Both the position numbers and the translations under genes were made by a program. Below the pieces are notes generated by a model. That model had not been told where the DNA came from, ran no database searches, and saw nothing but the letters and a program-made list of their open reading frames with translations. From positions 62,001-126,000 of the forward strand of contig QNQO01000593.1 in assembly GCA_003290165.1 (NCBI GenBank): a stretch of 64,000 nt of DNA. The letters are read 5' to 3'. Positions 45,047 through 54,957 of the stretch are shown here, one piece after another (position 1 is the first letter of the stretch; the number at the start of each line of letters is the position of its first letter). The stretch comes from Berberis thunbergii. Taxonomy: Eukaryota; Streptophyta; Magnoliopsida; Ranunculales; Berberidaceae.

Positions 45047-47715
45047 TTTTTTTTTTATAAATAAATTTATTACTTGAAAAAAAAACTTTTACATCAGTCG
45101 GGGGTACATGACGATTTTACCCGATAAAAAGAACTAGAGGACATACATCATAGCAAACCCAAAATAAATACTGACCAAACCCCTAGATCAATGCTTGTAC
45201 TTACTGTTACTTTTCTTCATTCTAGATGATTTTCGAGGATATACCTTGATGTCTCTGAAGTTCGTCGCATCAAATCTTTTCGATATTCGAATTTGGTCTG
45301 TCTTTAAACCTGACACTACTCTTGACCTAATGGTGCATTCATCCAAATCTTCTTCTTCTGAACTGATTGTATCCGAAATGTCAGTATCGGTCTCCATTTC
45401 AGTTTCGCTGTTAGCGTTACGAACCAAATAGTTAATATGTTTTATGTCTGGTGCTTCAAGTACTACTGCGTCCACTAAAGTTTCATCATTTTGTACAATC
45501 CCTGCATCTGCTGGAACCCCTACCTTCCGGTCATGCAACTTGTCACCACTATGAACGCGAGGCTGAGCACCAACGTGAGCGCCACTGCCAGCACCATTGC
45601 CAATGCCATAGACAAAACCATTGTCGATGTGATCATCTTCAGCTACTGCATCCTCCTTTGTTGGCCCGGAGTTGCTGTCTAAAATCATTGCATTTATTTG
45701 TAGAGAAGCATTCCCACTACTCTTCGTTTTCCCTGGGCTAGAGATCCCGACATCCCCGCCTACAGCCTTGATCGAACCCCCTTACGCCCTCCCTGGTTCC
45801 AATTGGTTAAAATACTCGTGCGCTCTCTGCGGCCTTGAGCTGCTACCTGAAGCATTTTCACATTCCTGCAGAAAAGCTTGGCCATTCGCATTTTTCCTAG
45901 AGATCAACTTCTTTGGATCATCATCTACAGCATGTGATGTTTTGTTCATCAAATCAACCTGTTCTATTGGTGACGCTACGTGCTCTGCAAAAACAGAGCG
46001 TACATGCTCTGCTCCGAGCACGACTTGCTCTGACGAAGCAAGCTCTGTTGTTGGCAGAACACGCTCTGGCTGGGACGAAGCAATCCCTGAAATTGTCTCT
46101 CTTTGTTTTTCAATCGCTTTTTCAATCTCAACAGCTGTGTACCCTGCCTCAAGAAGTCCTTCCTCCGTTGTTTATGGCTCTACCATGTCACTGACTGGAG
46201 CCGTCTCCTTACTAGGCAATTGATTATTCATTAGATTACTCCCATTTTCAACTATGTTCTCCGTAAGTGACTCGAATTTGTTTGACAACATGACATTCCC
46301 CGAATCTTTAACCATCGACCTCTCAGCACCAACTCCCTCCTGGATTCTCTCACCCTGGTTATTCTTACTAATGTCAGCTTCTGGCTTTGAAACTTTATTT
46401 TGTTTGACCACTGGGACATATTGTTGCTTAAGGACTTTGGCTTCCACCTTTTGTTTCTCAGTTTTCTTTTCTTTCACCAAGTTGGGTGTTCTCACATTGC
46501 CCTTATGACCTAACTTTTTTCTGCAATAATCCTCCTGATGCCCTAGCAATGAGCAATAATCACAGTATTTGAAACCCGGGTATTCAATCTTTTGCCAAAA
46601 TTCCCTATTGTTAGATCTATCTATCCAAATTCTACTCGGTAACTTTTCCGCCAAAGTCATATCCACGCAAACACTGGCATAACCCGGGCGTGAAAGACAT
46701 CGAGTATGATCATCCAAGCGCAAAAAGAGTTCACAATAGCTTTCAAAAGAGGGGGATGAAATAAATGCAAAGGCAAGTTAGACAACTCTACCCATAGTGG
46801 AACCGATATCGCATCTGCTTTCAGACTGAAACCATCATGCCATCGAAAAGATTTGAATCGAATTCCCCGAATCAATAACGAGTCCCTTGCCAAGACTGTC
46901 TTTGCTTCCGCCTCAGATTGAAGCCGGACAAGAACATGACGTTGATCTAGCAAACCGAGCGAGAAATCGCCTAGAATCCCCCAGGTTCGATGTATCGAAT
47001 CTCGAATAGCTTCCAATGTTGGTCTGTAGCTGGAGAACTTTAAGACTATCACATGTTTTCCATGAAAGCTTCCCCACGTTTCTCATCAGATGTCGTAAGC
47101 CCAATGTCTAACTCTCCTTCTTTCCGAAATCTAGTCCCCTCGACATTTGTTTCTTTAACCTCATCAACCAGTATTTTTCCAAGTATTTGAGCAAAAGAAG
47201 GCTTAGTAGCCTCTTCCGCAGGTTCCTTACTCCCCATTGGGGGAGAGGAAGTGTTGACGGCTAAAGCAGCCGTCATACCACGGTTTACCCTGCCCTAGCC
47301 AGACCTACAACACCAAAATCGATCCTGACACAAAGCCGCGGCGGGGACAGAGCGCGGCCAGGCAGAGCGGCGTTCGGTCAAGCTAGCAGTGCAGAATGGA
47401 CGGCCTAGGGCTCGCACAACCTCTCGCAGCCGGTCACAGGCCCTTTCGCACCCTCTCTCGCTGAATTTGTGCTTCGTACCCTAACGCGCTTAGGCGAACG
47501 AGAGCAGCCTTGAGCACGGCGACAGCCAGAGCGTCCCAGATCTGGTGTCGGCGACGGCTTTCTTCCTCTAAACCTGTGTTTCGCAGCCCCTCTCGCATGT
47601 TAAATTTGAGAAGGTATTCCTAAGATGGTGTCGGCGGCGGCTTTCTTCGCAGGCCCTCTCGCCTGTTATGCAGGTTTGGTGTCGGCGGTGGCTCTAAGAG
47701 ACTCGTTCAACTCTT
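45047..47715 (-). mobile_element. L1 LINE copy B, ORF1-only, bounded by a 12-bp target duplication
   Basis: The poly(A) is the T-run at about 45048-45057 and the 5' end is at 47715, just inside the second copy of TCTCAAATAGAA. About 440 bases of GC-rich 5' UTR, ORF1 (47276-45188) and only about 140 bases of tail make up the 2.67-kb unit. There is no endonuclease or RT, yet the direct repeats imply insertion as one unit by target-primed reverse transcription. The 5' UTR contains a short tandem repeat (GGTGTCGGCG...CCTCTCGC, about 47545-47665). Confidence 0.72.
45188..47276 (-). pseudogene. ORF1 of LINE copy B (DUF4283, zinc knuckle)
   Basis: It begins MTAALAVNTSSPPMG on the minus strand. The DUF4283 core follows (LDQRHVLVRLQSEAEAKTV, GIRFKSFRWHDGF, VPLWVELSNLPLHLF), with frameshifts near 47050 and, in a T-run, near 46730. 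It continues as LDDHTRCLSRPGYASVCVDM and the knuckle CDYCSLLGHQEDYC. A long polar tail with stops near 46170 and 45780 ends in an acidic stretch and the basic finish VYPRKSSRMKKSNSKYKH at 45188. The end resembles that of copy A (PRRSSRSK), so both belong to related L1 lineages. Confidence 0.82.
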
Positions 47716-47727
47716 TCTCAAATAGAA
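47716..47727. repeat. Right target duplication of LINE copy B
   Basis: Second copy of TCTCAAATAGAA, in direct orientation with 45035-45046. Confidence 0.7.
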
Positions 47728-48148
47728 TTTACTCTTCCAGTCCTAAGAGTGAACAATATGCTAAATTGGGCAAGGGTGTACCAGAGTTGGTTGAGGTGTG
47801 GCGGATAGTATCTTACGTCATGGATTTGAATTCAGTCGACGACATGGGGTGGGGTGGGGGGTTAAGAAAAAAAAGTGCTAAATTGAAGAAAAAAAATAAA
47901 AAACAACAACAAAAAAATTGGCACAATCGAAGAAAAAAACAAAGAAAAAAGAACAAAAGAAGAAGAAGAAGAAGACTGCTGATAGCTTTGGAAGGGTTGG
48001 TGAGCCACACCCTTTTCCAAACATGGCAAAATCTAGTTAAGCGATGCCAATGGCTACAAGGATGTTAAGTTTGCCTCCCTCTTTGTTGGCATTTTTCCTA
48101 TAAAGTCCATCACAAACAATGAACTTATCAACCAAGAGTTTATGAGTG
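47728..48148. other. Host spacer with purine-rich tract
   Basis: It contains a purine-rich stretch of A, AAG and GAA repeats at about 47865-47985. The frame spanning 47625-48068 starts inside LINE 5' UTR and crosses this tract, so I do not regard it as a gene. Confidence 0.5.
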
Positions 48149-48502
48149 CAAGGATTGCGATTTCGTTTTTCGAAAGTAATTTTGGTGAAGTGATTTCAAT
48201 AAATATTTCGTTGTATGTATAAAAGAAAAAAAATTAATGTGTCAAACATATATGAATATACGGACAAATAAGATACATGTAAATTAACCTAATAAAACAC
48301 ATTAAATGAAGCCCGAGTACACAAGTATTCTTATAAATGTAATTTTATTGGTTTTACACGAAAATATCAAAATATTTTTAAAAAATGACGGAATATTTCT
48401 GTCGAGTCGTTGAAATAATGTACTTTTTTATTTCGGTACTTTAAATTTTGATATCTCAAAAAGCAAAATATCTCAGGAAATTTCGTGAAAACACAATCCT
48501 TG
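48149..48502. mobile_element. TIR element, copy 1 of an adjacent pair
   Basis: It starts CAAGGATTGCGATTTC and ends GAAAACACAATCCTTG, which are inverted repeats of about 16 bases. It is about 354 bp, AT-rich and non-coding. It is similar along its length to the next element, from which it is separated by 30 bases. Confidence 0.7.
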
Positions 48503-48532
48503 AGAGAGATACTGAGAGAGATGGGTAGTAAT

Positions 48533-48929
48533 CAAGGATTGTGATTTGTCTTTTGAAATAATTTCGGTCTTCTGATTTTAAGAAATATTTCGTTTCAGGT
48601 AGAAAAACGTAAACATTTATATATATGAATATGCGGAAAAGTAAGATACAAATAAATTAAACTAATAAACAAATTAAATATATTAAAAGCGTAAGTACAT
48701 AAGTATCCCTATAAGTGTAATTTTCTTCATAACTTTTTGGTTTTAACAGAAAATCAAAATCTACAAAAATGACGAAATATTTTGGACAAAAAAAATGTAA
48801 TTGTTTCTTAACTTTTTTTAGTTTTACATGAAATAACTCGTCAAAACAATGTACTTTCGATTTTAGTATTTTAAATTTCAAAATCTAAAAAAGAAATATT
48901 TCAAAATTTTTGTGAAATCATAGTCCTTG
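48533..48929. mobile_element. TIR element, copy 2 of an adjacent pair
   Basis: It starts CAAGGATTGTGATTTG and ends GAAATCATAGTCCTTG. Shared internal blocks include CGAAATATTT-like stretches and AATGTAC near the right end. The two copies have diverged by many substitutions and indels. Confidence 0.7.
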
Positions 48930-49409
48930 GTAGATGATACACTAAATTGTCATCTGATCAGCACCGTACACGTGTCATGATGATCTCGTCAACAGAACAA
49001 AGCAGGCTCGACTGCACGTTCAATCCAGCAAGGCCAAAACAACACTAAGCCCATTATTGACAGGATCCAGACAGTCGAGTCTAAGTTGCAATGAGCCATT
49101 AAACAAACACTTCATGCGGTTAGGCCGAATACTCATAAGACCTATAAAGCAAGTATCTGAGAGATCTACCTAAGACTGGCAAGCCAGCAACACATTGGAT
49201 CCAACTGAGAAACAAATAATAGAGTATAGGTCGGGCAATGAAACTTCCTTGCATGGACAACACTCAGAAAGGGAAACTTCTCTCGCAGATCTAGGAGCAC
49301 GAGTCGTGTAGGGAAACTATCCCACATGGACAACTCCCAATTGGGAAATGATCTCCAACACGATCTTTTCCCTAAACTATGCCACCAAAGGCCTAGCCGA
49401 ATAAGGACT

Positions 49410-49430
49410 CTCACTCTATAAAAGGGAGAT
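49410..49430 (+). promoter_or_regulatory. TATA box in the Tat-like LTR
   Basis: CTCTATAAAAGGGAG at about 49414-49428 lies about 190 bases before the LTR end, a typical position for the U3 promoter. Confidence 0.65.
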
Positions 49431-49613
49431 ATGGTTGATGAACTTAAGGTATGCTACAGAAATCCAATTTACAGCTTTCGGCCTCTTCTAAGTCTTATCA
49501 AACTTAAGCATCAGAGTGCCATCAGCCGCTACACAGTGGTCCTTGGCTCACGTGTGCTACTTGTGCAGGTCTAGGTAAGCAGCGAGGAATAAGAGCAGGA
49601 ATCGATTACATCA

Positions 49614-49635
49614 ATTTGGCATCGTCTGTGGGGAA
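49614..49635 (+). other. Primer binding site region of the Tat-like element
   Basis: TTGGCATCGTCTGTGGGGAA, starting just after the LTR end at 49610, resembles the TTGGCGCCGTCTGTGGGGA context next to the LTR in this group. Confidence 0.65.
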
Positions 49636-49691
49636 CGACAAAGTTCCTCGAAGAAAAACAGTAATACAACCTTTTCCAGTGAATCAACGAG

Positions 49692-50266
49692 ATGGTGACA
49701 ACAAGGTCTCGCAACAATAGAGATATTGCAGAACCCTCAAACGCTCAAACCAGTAAAGTGCCACCTGTTCCACCCCTGCCACGGAGAGAACCTCCTCAGA
49801 ACCCCGCGTCGGTGGCAACCGCAGCAAACCCAAGGGTGGATAGCAACAAATCATACAAACAGTAAAGATATTCAAATCCCTCAAGCAGAAGTTGGATGAG
49901 ACGTTAAGGGGGTACGTCATGCGCTTCAACCACAAGTTGAGACTCATCAACGGTCGCAACAATGAAATTATCATCATAGCGTTCAATGAAGGTTTAAGGA
50001 ATGACAAGTTTTATAACTTCCTTACTTTGGACTCCCTATCAAATATGGCAGACCTGCTGAAAGAAGCACAAAATTACATCGTTTTAGACGATAAACTAAC
50101 CACCAAGAAAATGGCAGAATACGAGAAAAACCCTCTATCCCTAGGGACGAAAAAGAGGGGGGAAAATAAGAAGTATTACAATGAAGTGTGTTCTGTACGG
50201 AGTAAACTCGGAAGCCGAACAGTCCAGTCGATCCCAAAAAAGGTAGTTTCGCAAACTACGGACTAA
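49692..50266 (+). pseudogene. gag of the Tat-like element, degenerate
   Basis: It starts MVTTRSRNNRDIAEPSN and meets a stop near 49865. In the shifted frame from about 49880, KLDETLRGYVMRFNHKL and IIAFNEGLRNDKFYNFL are the conserved gag positions of the group, followed by a Lys-rich end. It lacks a recognisable zinc knuckle. Not functional. Confidence 0.7.
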
Positions 50267-50400
50267 GTCAGCCTATGAGGACCAACAAATGCAGCACATT
50301 CACTTTCATAGCCCAATCCTGCCCCTAACTTTCACAGATAGGGACCTCCAAGGCGTCCGCATTCCGTATAATGATGCTCTGGTGATATCGGTCTCCATAG

Positions 50401-51275
50401 CAAACTGGAAAATGAGAAGGTCTTTAGTAGACCCTGGAAGCTATACAAACGTGTTGTTCCCGAACACGTCCTGCAACATGCAATTAAAGGAATTCTAACA
50501 AATCCTCTGGTCAGACTCAGTAAGGAGAAGTACTTCCCTATGGGGAGGATCAAATTAACAATAGTAGCAGGAGAACCACGACTCCAAAAAATAATCCTTC
50601 AGGAGTTCATGGTGGTCAATGCGTCGTCCACCTACAACATCATTCTGAGGAGACCCTGGCTTCACTAGATGGATGCGGCGGTCTCCACATTACACCAGTG
50701 CATCAAGTACCCTCTTAATATGCACAATACGAGGAAATTAGTCGGCTGTTAGAGACCGTCACTACGCAACTCTGAAGTGGCTCGACAACCATCAACTGCA
50801 GATTGAGACCACGACTGATACGCCCCTAAGCAAACTAGGAAATGAGAAGGTCTTTAGTAGACCCTGGAAGCTGTACGAATGTGTTGTTTTGGAACACATT
50901 TTGCAACATGCAACTGAAGGAAGAAAACCTAAGCCACTCTAACAAATTTCTTGGTCAGACTTAGTAAGGAGAAGTACCTCCCTATGAGGAGGATCAAATT
51001 GACAGTAATGGCAGGAGAACCACGACTCCAAAAAATAATCCTTCAGGAGTTCATGGTGGTCAATGCGTCGTCCACCTACAACATCATTTTGGGGAGACCC
51101 TGGCTTCACTAGATGGATGCGGCGGTCTCCACATTATACCAATGCGTCAAGTACCCTCTTAATAGACACAATATGAGGAAATCAGTCGACTGCTAGAGAC
51201 TATCACTACGCAACACTGAAGTGGCTCGACAGCCGTTAATTGCATATTGAGACCACAACTGATGTGCCCCTAAGC
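50401..51275 (+). repeat. Tandem duplication of the Tat-like protease segment
   Basis: Unit 1 (50401-50830) and unit 2 (50831-51275) both start CAAACTRGRAAATGAGAAGG and share long identical stretches such as GGAGTTCATGGTGGTCAATG. Each encodes the retropepsin pattern LVDPGS-TNVLF and YNIIL-RPWLH followed by a TAG. Unit 2 has an extra short segment after CAACTGAAGGAAG. Confidence 0.88.
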
Positions 51276-51420
51276 CCGGGTTCGGAATTGAGCAAGGAAT
51301 CTCCCCACCTGGACAAGGAAACCGTTGTTAGCCCGAGGAGAAGACCCAACGTCAGTCAACCCGAAGAGAATCCGGTGACTGTGTATCCGAACAAACAAAA
51401 GGGAAACAGTAAGATAGCAT

Positions 51421-53850
51421 AATTAGATTAGCAAACATGTTAAAAAATTTTAGTGAAGGGTCTAAATGAATAGGTTTGAAACAAGTATACCTAGAGATGT
51501 AAGAAGTTGAGATTAGAAGAGTATGGTTATTACCTACATATTTTCTGCCTTTGGTCTTGAATTTCCATCCAAAGCAAAATGGTTTCCAAACTGAATTTCT
51601 TGAAACAATCCGAGATAGTGCTCCTCAATCCACTCAATTGTGAGGTCCTTTATTACATTCTATCAATACCTTCAATTACAGTTGATTTAAAGTTCTCTGT
51701 TACATGTTTATTTCTTAATACTTACGTAACGACCGATGGATTGCAAAACCTAGATAGTTTATGGAGAGCACTTTGAGCACCCGGGAGAGGCTGAATCCCT
51801 ATCTTAAAGTAAGGAGTACGTCTTGAATAACTCATGAACCTGGATATAAGCTGCCAGATAAAAAAAAACAATTCCATTAAAAGAAGGTCATACAGTTGGA
51901 GTCTGTATCAGATTAGTGGGCTGCAGTATAAAATTTTCTTGGTGTATAATTCAACATCCAAATATTTGAGCATGCTAGGCGTACAAATTTATTCACGAAG
52001 TGTGTTGCATGGCCTAGACTCTGCCTAAACACAAATGTTACTGGAATTCTCACTTAAAATAGTCATTCAGACCCATGCAGTGGCATAGGAATAGATCCAT
52101 TTAACCTAAATGTTAATATAAGATTGTTTTTCATTGTTTTTCAAGTTATCGATGTGTTAAAGTTGGCTCTTTAATTTATTTTGAAGCTTCAATCCGAATT
52201 AAGAACATGATTTTTATTTATAGAGACGGTGGGTTTAAAACACTAAAACACAAACACTAAACCACAATTAGTATCTCTCAACATGTTTGTTTCTTATCAT
52301 AGCAAAGCTCAAGTAAACTTACTAAAAATAAGATATCAAAATCTGGGTGAAAGAAAAGATAAAAAATCTCACTACTATTCTCTTCATTAACACTACTATG
52401 AACAGGTATCTCATCACATCATTCATTAGTTGATTGACTGAAAACTTCTTTGCATCTTTAGTATGTTTTTGATTGAAAACGTTTCTATCTACAACATTCA
52501 CAGCTTCCATATGTGCATCACATAGAGCATCCAACTTTCATATGTTTGTTTTTGGTTAAATTGATGGTTTGTCCAAAAAGATAGCTCAATTGTAAAGCTT
52601 TGGTTGCAATCTAAAACATTTCTTTTTTCTTTTCAGGGATCGCTAACCTTGCATTGTGCCTGACTGTAATTATGGACAACTTATTTCAAAAAATACCCTA
52701 CTCCGAAATGACGATTTTCGGATAGGTACTATAGTAGGTTGATACTACATCTTACTTCAAATTGGTTGTCTCATATGTATGACACATTTTTTGTTTGCAA
52801 GTGGATTCAGTCGTACAAGGAACTATAAGAAAAATGCTTAGTTTTTTCACCATAATTGGACAATTTTCACCTTGAGAAAAAAAGGCTTTGATGTACTTAA
52901 ATGTTTTATACTGCAATATTTTGATAATTAAATGATAATTTTGGTGTGTGGAGATATTATGTGGTGTTCATGGCATTGATTGTCATTGTAATTTTTTATG
53001 ACAAGTTCAGACAGGTTTCAATATTGAAAAATACAGAGGAAACTCTGTCGAAATTTTGATTTTTTTATTGTTCATGACATTGATTGTCATTAGAGTCACT
53101 TATGTGAAGTATATTTTCTTATGACATGTTCAGACAAATTACTTTATTAAAAAAATGATATTTTTTTTAATATAATGATATTGTATGCATTTATCTTTGA
53201 CTGTTTAATACCATGTTCTACCAAACCTCTTTTAATACTGAAAACGTTGATTATATATTGCGCTGAGGCAACAATTTTTTGTGAATGCCAAATTATGTGA
53301 GGTACAAATGCTTATGACAAGTTTAAATATTGAAAAAATGGGAAACTTTGTCAAAATTTTAAATATTTTTAAATTTTTGTAAAAAAATCATCTTGATATT
53401 CTTCTAAACCGAATGTGTCATTCTGTTTGCCCTAATTATGTTTCTTCAACTGCTGCTTTACTAAATCGGGCATCAATTTCAGTTAAAACTCACTTGGACA
53501 AACATGAGATATTTTTTAATATTGAATTTTTTCCTTTTTATTTTTAGTTAAGCTGACATTTGATGTAGATTAAATTTCTTGGCACATTGATTGCGTTGAT
53601 AAGTTCTATTAACATTGTTTTACTATTCAAGAATATTAACTTTTACAAAATTAATTCATCATAACTGTTGTAATAAACAATTATGCAAGTCTTTTTATAA
53701 ATCGAAACAAAACTCCAAATGTGAATATTCGACATAGCCGTGAAGGTAGAATGTAATCTGCAATAGTGCCAACGGCATGAGTATTACACTAATTTACATA
53801 AAAATCAAAATCAAAACCAAAACCAAAACCCTATAAAACTTTCGCAAATC
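51421..53850. other. AT-rich intergenic DNA
   Basis: No gene, RNA or clear repeat was recognised. The stretch is strongly T-rich around 52800-53600. Confidence 0.55.
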
Positions 53851-54957
53851 TTTTCGTCTCTTAACATTTATTTCTCTCTCCTTCGATAGAAGATAGAATG
53901 TCTGCAAGTGCAACCAGTTTAGTTGCCGAATCCGTGTGTACAGAAATCAAATCAACTCGTTCAGTCACACACCATCAATTCTCAATGTAAGTTTTCAATT
54001 CACTCTCTCTCTCTCTTTCACTTCATTTGATTCAATTTCAAATACAAAGTGTTTTCTTGAGAACTTCGAGCGCGCGACGAAGATTGTAGATCAAAGAGGT
54101 GTCAAGAGAATCCAGTTTGATTACTTATTTATTGCATTCAAAGTGTTTGTTTATTTGTCTGTGTAGTAGACGTGTTGAAATTTGATTGTTGGTTATAATA
54201 GGTGGTAGGTGAATCGAAAAGGAAGGAAGAGTATATTTGCTTTGCTTAGCATTATTGTTCTTGTTACTCGTTCTTCTACGACATTGTAAGTAGAGGAGAA
54301 CAGCTTTGTGTAAGTGCTCATTCTTATGGACTCACTGCAATGGATGATATCTGAACACTGATTTTAGTTTTTCGTATAATTTTAGTGTAAGCATCAATTA
54401 GTTAGCAGGAGCAGTAGGAGTGTGTGTGGAAGTCAAGGTGTCTGACGAGGAGCTGGCGCTGTTGTTTTCCAAGATTTGAAATTCTAATTAGACGAGCTAT
54501 TATTTTTGCATTCGAAGATAAGGTAATGACTAATGACTGAGCAACCTTTGATTAGTGTTGGATGAATCCAGTGTGTTGAACTTTTTGAAAATGTGGTTCG
54601 AATAGTAGTGCCGTGGTGGCCAGGTGAGCTCATATTGAATGAGTTCCGCATTTCCACAGTTGTACTTTTAGTTCCATGTTGCAATCTGTGAGGTGGATTA
54701 GGTAATATTGGAGATACAAAGACCTCTTGCATTAGTGGGGTGATATGGAAAATGGAAAGACTTCCTATAATGATTTTATATTTTAGATGGTAGTACGTTT
54801 CCTTCGATCTAACTTCTCTCTTTTTCTCTTTCCTTCTTTTTCTTCTCTCCCCTATTTTTTCCTCAGCGATTTCCCTGAAGTTGTTTTCTATCAAAACCCA
54901 AGACAACCTTATTGAACTTGTTATGGATTTTGACGTATTTATCTTGTGGATTTGCAG
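53831..54957 (+). promoter_or_regulatory. Promoter and split leader of the YqgF-like gene
   Basis: A TATA-like CCTATAAAAC lies at about 53829-53839. An exon-like segment with ATG at 53898 (MSASATSLVAESV) reaches a good donor, TCAAT|GTAAGT, at 53987. If it were spliced directly to the acceptor at 54956-54957 it would meet a stop just before the main ATG and act as an upstream ORF. It could instead be the first exon of another transcript; I cannot decide. Confidence 0.4.

Larger units (their letters stand above)
48938..51420 (+). mobile_element. 5' fragment of a Tat-like Ty3/gypsy retroelement (LTR, gag, duplicated protease)
   Basis: An LTR-like segment ends CA at 49610 and is followed by the PBS-like TTTGGCATCGTCTGTGGGGA, the usual context in Tat/Athila-type elements. 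gag follows from 49692, then a protease segment present twice in tandem. No RT, integrase or 3' LTR is found, so only the 5' third remains. The left boundary (about 48938) is approximate and the right boundary at about 51420 is set by loss of similarity. Confidence 0.75.

Noticed and set aside
47625..48068. A plus-strand frame starting MVSAAAFFAGPL as a gene
   Set aside because: Its first part is antisense to the LINE copy B 5' UTR and its last part is a purine-rich low-complexity tract. The 12-bp target duplication at 47716 falls inside it.
52322..52534. A 70-codon minus-strand frame in the AT-rich spacer
   Set aside because: Short, with no recognised motif, and in a region without other coding signal.
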